Source: an uncultured bacterium (GTDB lineage Bacteria; Actinomycetota; Actinomycetes; S36-B12). Taken from it: a stretch of 5,624 bases of DNA. A program made the position numbers and the translations under genes. Below are positions 1 to 5,624 of this stretch, piece by piece (positions within the stretch are counted from its first letter, which is position 1; every line of letters begins with the position of its first letter). The DNA is taken from the NCBI GenBank assembly GCA_903908025.1, contig CAIVQM010000463.1, positions 1-5,624 of the forward strand, in the 5' to 3' direction. Under the pieces are notes generated by a model. It did not search any database. It was given only the letters and a program-made list of their open reading frames with translations, and had not been told where the DNA came from.

Positions 1-2
1 CA

Positions 3-734
3 CGCGGCCTCCGGACAATCGGACCGCCAAACGAACGCCGCATTGCCCACGTCGCCGCACGCCCTGGAACCTGCGCTAGCCGGACACCAGCCAATGCCGC
101 GCCCGGGCTCGTGGGTGCAACTGGCTCGGGCAAATCAACGTTGGCAGACGTGCTCCTAGGAGTTGTATCGGCGAACGATGGGACCATCCTGATCGGGGGT
201 CTGCCTCCGCTTGAGGCTGTGGCCACCTGGCCCGGGGCGATTGCGTACGTGCCGCAGGACGTGGCCATCGCGAATGCCACCGTACGCGAGAACGTCGCCC
301 TAGGCCTACCCCCTGAGGCCATCGAGGACGACTGGGTGTGGGAGGCGCTTGAACGGGCTCACCTGGCCGAGTTCCTGAGGGACCATCGGGAGGGACTCGA
401 CACCGTTGTTGGCGAACATGGAGTGCGATTCTCCGGGGGCCAGCGCCAAAGGCTCGGGATGGCGCGAGCCCTGTACTCTCGACCGAAACTGCTAGTGATG
501 GACGAGGCGACCAGTGCACTCGACGCAGAGACCGAGAGTGCAGTTTCAGCAACCTTGGCATCCCTTGAGGGAAGCGTCACCACCATCACAATCGCACACC
601 GGCTCGCCACGATTCGCGGTTGTGACATGGTGGCCTACCTCGAGGGGGGCCGCGTAACAGCGCTAGGCACCTTCGACGAGGTCCGTGCTCAGTCGTCTAG
701 CTTCGACCAGCAGGCACAACTACTGGGCCTATAG
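3..734 (+). CDS. ABC exporter, C-terminal nucleotide-binding domain (5' partial)
   Basis: This is the ATP-hydrolysing half of a type I (MsbA/PglK-like) ABC exporter; the transmembrane part should lie left of the window. Counting from codon 111 as residue 1, the sequence shows Walker A GATGSGKST (2-10), Q-loop Q49 in AYVPQD, the TVRENVALG segment (57-65), X-loop TVVGEHG (98-104), ABC signature FSGGQ (107-111), Walker B KLLVMDEATSALD (126-138, with D131 and catalytic E132) and H-loop H163. All catalytic elements are intact. The GTG at 111 is the valine of the usual GLVGATGSGKST run, so it is not a real start. The frame stays open to base 3, but only the part from about base 84 (TPANAAPGLVG) reads like an ABC protein; upstream a frame slip is suspected. 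The end FDQQAQLLGL resembles exporters of actinobacterial polysaccharide clusters (from memory). The gene converges on the acyltransferase with 39 bp between stop codons. The substrate is unknown; lipid-linked glycan flipping is a guess from context. Confidence 0.93.
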   Translation, partial: RGLRTIGPPNERRIAHVAARPGTCASRTPANAAPGLVGATGSGKSTLADVLLGVVSANDGTILIGGLPPLEAVATWPGAIAYVPQDVAIANATVRENVALGLPPEAIEDDWVWEALERAHLAEFLRDHREGLDTVVGEHGVRFSGGQRQRLGMARALYSRPKLLVMDEATSALDAETESAVSATLASLEGSVTTITIAHRLATIRGCDMVAYLEGGRVTALGTFDEVRAQSSSFDQQAQLLGL

Positions 735-773
735 CGCCATTGACGAGCGCACATCCAGCGGCTAGCGCCCTCA
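735..773. other. Convergent intergenic junction
   Basis: These 39 bp separate the TAG stop of the plus-strand exporter from the TAG stop of the minus-strand acyltransferase. The only symmetry I see is the short palindrome gctagc (761-766). There is no GC-rich stem followed by a T-run on either strand, so no intrinsic terminator can be called. Termination may be Rho-dependent, or the two transcripts may overlap. Confidence 0.6.
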
Positions 774-2795
774 CTACCTCTGCCCAAGAAGTGACGATTG
801 TTTGAGTGCTCGCTGCCAAAGCGGCGCAAGTGCTAGCGAGCCGTCTCTGTTGAGATGGCCCCAATCCAGGTACACGGGCTTGTTATCGAGGACTCGGGGG
901 CAAGCGTCCACCCCGCACAAGATCGGCGCAGGATCCACAAGCAATACGTTCGGGTTGTCGGCGGCGACACGCCGCTCAGCGGCGACAACCAAAGCTCTGG
1001 TCTCCTCGTAGTCCGCGCGACTCGCTTTCGGCGTTGCGGCCACCCCACCTCTCATCCAAAGGTCCATCAAGGATCGTGAGTCGCCACGATCATCGAGATC
1101 TGGAATCGGTGACAACACCAGAACCGGGGTGTCGGATTCGGCAAGCGTTGATGCCAGATTCGACAAGGAGGCTTGCCAAACCGTTGCCGCGTCGTCACTG
1201 CTGCTGGCGGACTTTCCCTGGCCATCGACCAAGGGGACCCAACTCCACTCGCGATTGACATAGCCGGCTGATCGATTGGCTATCACAACTGCGGCCGGCC
1301 GCGTTCGCGCCACGTAGTTGATCACCTCCTGCTGCCACTCAAGGCAACTGGCTGAAGTGGCAGGATCGACGCCGCCGGAGATGAAGGGGCACCCTGACTG
1401 AGAGGTCACCACGACTTGCAGACCCATTGGCTCGGCCGCCGCGATGATGCCGTCAACGGCCGCGTAGGCCTGCGAATCCCCCGCTACCAGGACAATCCCT
1501 GAGTTGCCAACGGCCCCGAACGTGCACTCGTCCGGCGAGAAGGGAACATCCACACAGTCTCGGGCTACTTGGAGGGCCAACTGCTGATCCCGATTGTTGG
1601 GCCATGAGGACCACCACAGGTGATTGGCACCCTGCCAAAGGACTCCAGCAACTAAGACGGGGGGGATGAACGCAGCAGTCACGAGTCGTGCCCAGCCCCC
1701 AGCACGGGTGGGCGTATGCCTTCTGATGGGGTCCTCTACGTAACGGTATGCCGCCAGAGCCACGATGAAACTGACTGCTACAGCGACGAGGCGCGCACTC
1801 AACTCCCCCGGGAACAATGCCTCCGCGAACACGATCATCGGCCAGTGCCAAAGGTAGAGCGAATAGGAGCGGTCACCGAGATACACCATCGGCCCCGTTG
1901 ACAAAACCCTCGAAACCACAGTGCCTGTCGCCGATCCTCCAATGATCAGCAGACATGTTGCTGCTACGGGAAGCAGAGTCCATGGCCCCGGATACGTCCT
2001 TGCATCCGAGATCGACGAGAAGGAGACGATCAGCAGAACCAATCCGGCCCAGCCGCAGCCGACTGCCAACCCGGTCCGAACACGCCTTCGTTCCGTGAAG
2101 AGAAAGAGCAAGGCACCGGCCGTGAATTCCCAGGCACGTGGCACAGGCGAGTAGAACCCAAGCACTGCATTGCCCACCGAGGAGGAGAGCGCACCCGACC
2201 ACCCAACAATGCACAATGCAAACGAAATGAGACCCGCGAGCGTAAGCACCCAAGTCAGCATCTGTTTCGCCGACCATGCCCTCGGGTGATGTCGCCATGC
2301 GAGCACGAACAGGATCGGAAAGATGAGGTAGAACTGTTCCTCCACTGACAGCGACCATGTGTTCAGTAGGGGATTAGCCTCCGCCGCCGGGGCGAAGTAG
2401 CGTCCTGATACGAGGGCGATTACCACGTTTGCCACACTCAGCATCGCGCCCAAACCCGTCTCGGCCGTCACCTGTTGAACCCCAAAGGGCGACTCAAGGA
2501 CTACTGAGAGGAGAAGGGTCACCGTTACGGTCAACGCCAGCGCTGGCGTCAGGCGCTTGAATCGCCTGCTGTAAAAGCGCCGATAGCTGACACGGCTACT
2601 TGTAGCGAGCTCACGTGCCAGGACGCCTGCGATGACGAAGCCGGAGATCACGAAGAAGACATCAACGCCGACGAAGCCACCTGGCAGCTTGAGCCGCGCG
2701 TGGAAGGCGATGACCGAGAGAACGGCGACCGCGCGCAGCCCCTGAATGTCAGGTCTGCGTGAGGTAATCACCGGCCTAGCCGAGGTGAGCACCAC
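774..2795 (-). CDS. OafA/YrhL-type membrane O-acyltransferase fused to SGNH domain
   Basis: The 673-residue protein has two modules, the usual layout and about the usual length of OafA-like surface-glycan O-acetyltransferases. Residues about 15-390 form an acyltransferase-3 membrane domain of roughly ten or eleven hydrophobic segments. It shows RPDIQGLRAVAVL (14-26), the conserved His32 in the FHA motif, GVDVFFVISGF (43-53), TWSLSVEEQFYL (146-157) and LGDRSYSLYLWHWP (306-319). Residues about 430-665 form an SGNH hydrolase-like domain with block I GDSQA (439-443, Ser441) and block V DWGHL (644-648, Asp644 and His647). In this family the membrane domain passes an acyl group, usually acetyl from acetyl-CoA, to an extracytoplasmic glycan, with the SGNH part completing transfer. 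Six cysteines in the SGNH region (414/424, 469/484, 627/632) lie in close pairs that suit disulfides outside the cell. It is the last gene of the minus-strand operon, 33 bp after the glycosyltransferase. The first two codons are both GTG (2795 and 2792), so the start is uncertain by one codon. The exact acceptor and acyl group are unknown. Confidence 0.95.
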   Translation of the reverse strand: MVLTSARPVITSRRPDIQGLRAVAVLSVIAFHARLKLPGGFVGVDVFFVISGFVIAGVLARELATSSRVSYRRFYSRRFKRLTPALALTVTVTLLLSVVLESPFGVQQVTAETGLGAMLSVANVVIALVSGRYFAPAAEANPLLNTWSLSVEEQFYLIFPILFVLAWRHHPRAWSAKQMLTWVLTLAGLISFALCIVGWSGALSSSVGNAVLGFYSPVPRAWEFTAGALLFLFTERRRVRTGLAVGCGWAGLVLLIVSFSSISDARTYPGPWTLLPVAATCLLIIGGSATGTVVSRVLSTGPMVYLGDRSYSLYLWHWPMIVFAEALFPGELSARLVAVAVSFIVALAAYRYVEDPIRRHTPTRAGGWARLVTAAFIPPVLVAGVLWQGANHLWWSSWPNNRDQQLALQVARDCVDVPFSPDECTFGAVGNSGIVLVAGDSQAYAAVDGIIAAAEPMGLQVVVTSQSGCPFISGGVDPATSASCLEWQQEVINYVARTRPAAVVIANRSAGYVNREWSWVPLVDGQGKSASSSDDAATVWQASLSNLASTLAESDTPVLVLSPIPDLDDRGDSRSLMDLWMRGGVAATPKASRADYEETRALVVAAERRVAADNPNVLLVDPAPILCGVDACPRVLDNKPVYLDWGHLNRDGSLALAPLWQRALKQSSLLGQR

Positions 2796-2800
2796 GTGTG

Positions 2801-2811
2801 CCTGGTTCCCT
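2801..2811 (-). promoter_or_regulatory. Weak ribosome-binding region of the acyltransferase
   Basis: Upstream of the tandem GTG codons the minus strand reads AGGGA (2807-2811) and then AGG (2801-2803). AGG lies 5 nt from the first GTG and 8 nt from the second, while AGGGA lies 11 and 14 nt away. The spacing favours AGG with the second GTG (2792) or AGGGA with the first (2795). Neither is a strong Shine-Dalgarno sequence. Translation may partly rely on ribosomes leaving the glycosyltransferase stop 33 bp upstream. Confidence 0.4.
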
Positions 2812-2828
2812 AGACGAAGGCATTGGAG

Positions 2829-4496
2829 TCACAGCCCCGTGCCTTTGGGTGTCTGCCCCGAGTCTCGTGTCGCCTCCACTTCAAAGAGAGAACCGTACCC
2901 CCCCTGCACAAACTTGCGTAGCTTGACGCGATCACGATGGTCAACGGGCATGGCCAGGTCGAAACGATGCACGAGCCCCGGAAGCAGCCGCTCGATCGCT
3001 GCGATGAATAGTGAACGCACGCGAACTGTCATGCGTGGGCCACGGTCACGGACGCGTCCACCTGTTCGCACAGTGCCTTCAACGTAGTTGAAGGTTAGCC
3101 ACTCGAGCGCCCGTTGCCTGTGGGCAGACGATCGCCCCAGCAGGAGCGCCTGCTCCAGATTGGCGAAGTACTCATGTGCCGACTCACCCGACGAATGAAT
3201 CTCAGGAGGGTACGAGGGCAGACATTGGTCATACGTAACCACAGGGATACCTTCAAGCATCGCCTCGATCGCCGTCGCGGACCACCCAGTAGTCAGCACG
3301 CTCACATCGCCGAGTAGGTCGTGCAGCGGGAACGCTTCACTCGGGTGGTCAACAAGCACGTTCGCCGGCAAATCGGTGAGAACGGCACCCCACCGCTCGG
3401 ACTGCTCCGCCACATGCCCCTCGCGCTTGTTCGCAAAGTCACGGGGGTGCAGACGAACAACCAGACATGCATCAGGGTGTCTACGCGCCCATGCGATTAG
3501 GTTCCCGATCCACGCAAACTGGTCCACAAAGACGTGGCTTCTGAACTTGCTCTCGGGGAATCCTCCAATTACAGCCGCCGAGTACGCCTCGTCATAACTG
3601 CTCAATGCCGCCAAAATGATTGGCACCCCTGCCTCGATTCCGAAGTGCGACCGGGCCGAGTCGCCACGTGCTTTCGCCGAGTAGACCGAGAAGGACCTGG
3701 ACGCAGACAGCTCCTCAACATGGTTCAGCGCTCGATCAACCTCTCGGCTCCAGTCTCTGACGGGACGATCCTCCCAGACGTCTAGGCCAGGGTTGACGAG
3801 ACCAAACTTGGCCCAGTTCCAGAGGCGGACTGAGGAATACCGCTCAGCGATATTCGAGCTTCCCTCCACAAAGATCACTTTGCAACCGTTGGCCTGGGCC
3901 AGGCTTGCCAGGACCCCCGGGACTCCGTATTGGGGACTGTAGACAAGGACAACTGAAGGCTTGATCGCGGCCAATGCACGGGACCCTGCCGTATACGTGG
4001 CGAGGCAATTGCATAGCGTTTCCTTGTAGTGCATGAATTCGGCTTCGCTCAAGTCGCTGGAGGTCTTCTTGAACTTGATCAGTGTCTCGTACGCAGCGAT
4101 ACGTCCGATCGGGAATCCGTCAACCTCCAGCTCGAGGTACGAGTTTCTCTCCACATCTGCGATCTGACTCTCAATCCACTTCTCGTCCTGCTCCAGCGCA
4201 AATTCGGCTAGATCATGATGCGTGGAAAGCGTATTGCGAGCGACGAGTCCTGCATCCCGGCAACACCTGTCACATGTCGCTTCACGCAGCCGGGGGGAGG
4301 ATGCCGCGCTCATGCCGCGACTCTCCATCACCGTGCAAAAGCTGTGAAGTCCACGACCACACGTCAATACGTAGCGATCGAACTCCCCGTCCCCCAGCAA
4401 CTTCAGAAGCTGCGCCTCAGCAACTGCGTGGGGCCAGATTCCGGTAAAAGGCACAAAGGACAGAACCCGAATTGGGATCCCGGTCTTGCCGCTCAT
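2829..4496 (-). CDS. Capsule-biosynthesis-type glycosyltransferase (GT-B) with Cys-rich N-terminus
   Basis: The 555-residue protein is soluble or membrane-peripheral; no signal peptide or membrane helix is seen. The N-terminal half begins with the Rossmann-like strand PIRVLSFVPF (8-17) and then a cysteine-rich stretch (Cys46, 54, 75, 78, 79, with His51). SVVLVYSPQYGVPGVLASLA (181-200) and CKVIFVEGSS (205-214) are the second and third strand-loop elements of an acceptor-side domain. The C-terminal half has VVRLHPRDF (346-354, with the R-x-H-P motif) and LTTGWSATAIEAMLEGIPVV (401-420). These resemble the nucleotide-sugar-binding signature of Kps/capsule-synthesis and CDP-glycerol-transferase-like GT-B enzymes. 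It probably transfers a sugar or sugar-acid unit; donor and acceptor cannot be told. I chose the ATG at 4496 because it overlaps the upstream stop as ATGA and precedes the conserved N-terminal strand. An in-frame TTG at 4616 would add 40 unlike residues inside the upstream gene. GC by eye is lower in places, for instance about 48 % at 4021-4080. Confidence 0.82.
   Translation of the reverse strand: MSGKTGIPIRVLSFVPFTGIWPHAVAEAQLLKLLGDGEFDRYVLTCGRGLHSFCTVMESRGMSAASSPRLREATCDRCCRDAGLVARNTLSTHHDLAEFALEQDEKWIESQIADVERNSYLELEVDGFPIGRIAAYETLIKFKKTSSDLSEAEFMHYKETLCNCLATYTAGSRALAAIKPSVVLVYSPQYGVPGVLASLAQANGCKVIFVEGSSNIAERYSSVRLWNWAKFGLVNPGLDVWEDRPVRDWSREVDRALNHVEELSASRSFSVYSAKARGDSARSHFGIEAGVPIILAALSSYDEAYSAAVIGGFPESKFRSHVFVDQFAWIGNLIAWARRHPDACLVVRLHPRDFANKREGHVAEQSERWGAVLTDLPANVLVDHPSEAFPLHDLLGDVSVLTTGWSATAIEAMLEGIPVVTYDQCLPSYPPEIHSSGESAHEYFANLEQALLLGRSSAHRQRALEWLTFNYVEGTVRTGGRVRDRGPRMTVRVRSLFIAAIERLLPGLVHRFDLAMPVDHRDRVKLRKFVQGGYGSLFEVEATRDSGQTPKGTGL
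4493..4496 (-). other. ATGA stop/start overlap (translational coupling)
   Basis: On the minus strand, bases 4496 to 4493 read ATGA, where the ATG of the glycosyltransferase overlaps the TGA of the pyruvyl transferase gene. The 24 bases upstream contain only weak purine patches (GGGA about 13 nt away and CAGAG nearer). Initiation therefore probably depends on termination and reinitiation by the same ribosomes, which would link the amounts of the two proteins. Confidence 0.8.
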
Positions 4497-5624
4497 GCGG
4501 ACTCTGCATCCCGGGATCGAGTCAGCCCCACCTGGACAAGCCAATCCGTCAAAGTCGACTCGAATCGGCGACGTTCCGCACCAACTCGGTAGAGGACTTC
4601 GGCCCCCAATCTCCAAGAGCTGTCTGGGGCGTCCAAGAGCGCGAGGATTGCTTGGCCTAGTCGGGCAACCCCTCCGGCAGTAGTCACATCCATGGCAAGT
4701 TGCGGTGTACCAAGCTCGCCAAAGAGCTTCTCGATCTGTGGATAGTTCACGAGCCCAATCGTCGGGATACCAAGGCTCAGGCCGGCGATGCAGGAGTGAA
4801 AGCGCATTCCCAAAACGAGGTCAGAGTTGGCATAGGCACCCATGGATGCTTTGGCAGCAGTCTCTCCGGAGCCGTAGGCGGCAACTTCCACCCTCGTCCT
4901 CCGCAAATGATCCGGAAGTTCGGCAAGGACATCGGAGATGATTCGCAGGTCACTGTAGATGTGAGGGACGAAGACCCAGTTGGCTTCGGCGTGAACCACA
5001 GACACATCCGCGACTACCTTGGCAAACAGCGTGCAGAAGTCCGAGTAGCTGACGCTGTGACCCCCGGGATACCTATGAGTACTCATATCCATGGCCAGGT
5101 TCACAGCGATCTGCGTGCTGTCAACGCCGGTTGAACCGTTCCGCTGCGAAAGCACCTGGAAGAAGCCAGCGTCTGGAACCCGGTGCACATGGGCCAAACT
5201 TGAGGAACTGCAAAGTTCCTCAACCTGAGCGAACGAGCCGTCATTTCTCACAGAGAGAAGTCGTCGAGGATCCGCAGCGATCCAGTCAATGAGAATCTGC
5301 AGGCCATGACGCCCCCGTTCAGATACGCCCTGCCCGCCATCCACGCCGAGCGCATTCAGGAGGATCGGTGTCTCGCAGGAGCCCAATTGCTCGAGGGGCA
5401 GATCGAGGGTCATGCCTGACGCCGTGTTCGACGGCCACAATTCAAGGTAGTTGCCACCACCCACCACGACGGCATCCGACTTTGAGGCTAGCTCCGGTAG
5501 GTCTCTGGAGAACGACAACTCTCCTCGATAGAATCTCCGTATTTCTAGTTGGTGCCACTCGACGGGCACCTCACAGAGTCCGGCGAACCAAGGGCGAAAT
5601 CCCGCGTGGTTGATGTTGTCGCCG
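4493..5624 (-). CDS. Polysaccharide pyruvyl transferase family protein (5' partial)
   Basis: This family (PF04230; CsaB, WcaK/AmsJ relatives) transfers pyruvate from phosphoenolpyruvate onto sugars of cell-wall or extracellular polysaccharides as an acidic ketal; the enzymes are cytoplasmic. The frame runs open to the right edge, giving 376 residues here. The first visible residues GDNINHAGFRP (1-11) match the family's N-terminal GD(N) loop, so the GTG at 5569, at residue 19, is internal and the true start is beyond the window, probably close. Further features are AVVVGGGNYLELWP (51-64), LLSVRNDGS (122-130), VPDAGFF (149-155), AVNLAMDM (173-180), FVPHIYSD (218-225) and LGMRFHSCIAGLSLGIPTIG (271-290) with the conserved Arg273 and His276. 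The core therefore looks intact. It is the first visible gene of the minus-strand operon and overlaps the glycosyltransferase by ATGA. Some family members may act on other substrates, so pyruvylation is the likely but unproven activity. Confidence 0.92.
   Translation of the reverse strand, partial: GDNINHAGFRPWFAGLCEVPVEWHQLEIRRFYRGELSFSRDLPELASKSDAVVVGGGNYLELWPSNTASGMTLDLPLEQLGSCETPILLNALGVDGGQGVSERGRHGLQILIDWIAADPRRLLSVRNDGSFAQVEELCSSSSLAHVHRVPDAGFFQVLSQRNGSTGVDSTQIAVNLAMDMSTHRYPGGHSVSYSDFCTLFAKVVADVSVVHAEANWVFVPHIYSDLRIISDVLAELPDHLRRTRVEVAAYGSGETAAKASMGAYANSDLVLGMRFHSCIAGLSLGIPTIGLVNYPQIEKLFGELGTPQLAMDVTTAGGVARLGQAILALLDAPDSSWRLGAEVLYRVGAERRRFESTLTDWLVQVGLTRSRDAESA

Noticed and set aside
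76..561. A 161-codon open frame antisense to the exporter gene
   Set aside because: It is rich in Arg, Pro and Ser with no domain-like pattern, and it lies opposite a strongly motif-supported ABC domain. Long antisense frames are expected in GC-rich DNA.
808..841. Inverted repeat gctcgct / agcgagc as a terminator
   Set aside because: The 20-nt loop is large, neither strand has a T-run after the stem, and it lies inside coding sequence.
955..992. Short direct repeat with gcggcgaca units
   Set aside because: It encodes two nearby Val-Ala-Ala runs in the SGNH C-terminus and reflects codon preference, not a repeat element.
1453..2358. Two long alternative minus-strand open frames (1453-1851 and 1873-2358) inside the acyltransferase
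   Set aside because: They overlap an intact, motif-rich coding region in another frame and encode compositionally biased proteins with no recognisable features.
2796..2828. Internal promoter for the acyltransferase in the 33-bp gap
   Set aside because: The gap is too short for a complete promoter and no convincing -10 or -35 pair is visible there.
2793..2831. Possible readthrough fusion: the glycosyltransferase TGA and the acyltransferase GTG are in the same frame with 11 open codons between
   Set aside because: One chance in three gives the same frame, and the acyltransferase has its own plausible start at the normal family N-terminus. Nothing indicates recoding or selenocysteine use.
1..5624. 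tRNA, rRNA, CRISPR array, insertion sequence or defence-island genes
   Set aside because: No matching structure, repeat periodicity, transposase motif or defence domain was seen; nearly all bases are accounted for by the four polysaccharide-type genes.

Overview
The window looks like part of a surface or extracellular polysaccharide locus from a high-GC Gram-positive bacterium, most likely an actinobacterium. The reasons are GC content judged by eye in the high fifties to about 60 %, G/C-rich third codon positions, GTG starts, and protein ends and motifs typical of actinobacterial polysaccharide clusters. The genus cannot be named. By eye the GC is modest for many actinobacteria, and some stretches of the glycosyltransferase gene drop to about 50 %. 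That fits the usual mosaic, exchanged nature of such loci, but this is inference.

Layout, left to right. Positions 1-734 (+ strand) hold the 3' end of an ABC exporter gene: the nucleotide-binding domain is nearly complete from Walker A onward, and the membrane domain lies outside the window. After a 39-bp convergent junction come three minus-strand genes, transcribed right to left. The first in transcription order is a polysaccharide pyruvyl transferase family protein, whose 5' end is cut by the right edge (4493-5624). Next is a capsule-biosynthesis-type GT-B glycosyltransferase with a cysteine-rich N-terminal region (2829-4496). Last is a membrane acyltransferase of the OafA/YrhL type fused to a C-terminal SGNH domain (774-2795). 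The first two overlap by ATGA and the third follows 33 bp later, so they form an apparent operon whose promoter lies outside the window.

Taken together, the glycosyltransferase would extend or prime a glycan, the pyruvyl transferase would add acidic pyruvate ketals, and the acyltransferase/SGNH protein would O-acylate it on the outer side of the membrane. The ABC exporter may move lipid-linked glycan or another envelope component across the membrane. The family assignments are well supported by motifs. The shared substrate is inferred from gene neighbourhood only.

No RNA genes, CRISPR arrays, insertion sequences, attachment sites or clear terminators were seen, and no stretch over 300 bp lacks a gene. 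I do not see a new type of system. The points most worth checking are the two gene-start corrections, a probable reading-frame defect at the left edge, the cysteine cluster in the glycosyltransferase, the variant SGNH block I, and two 7-bp homopolymer tracts in the modification genes.
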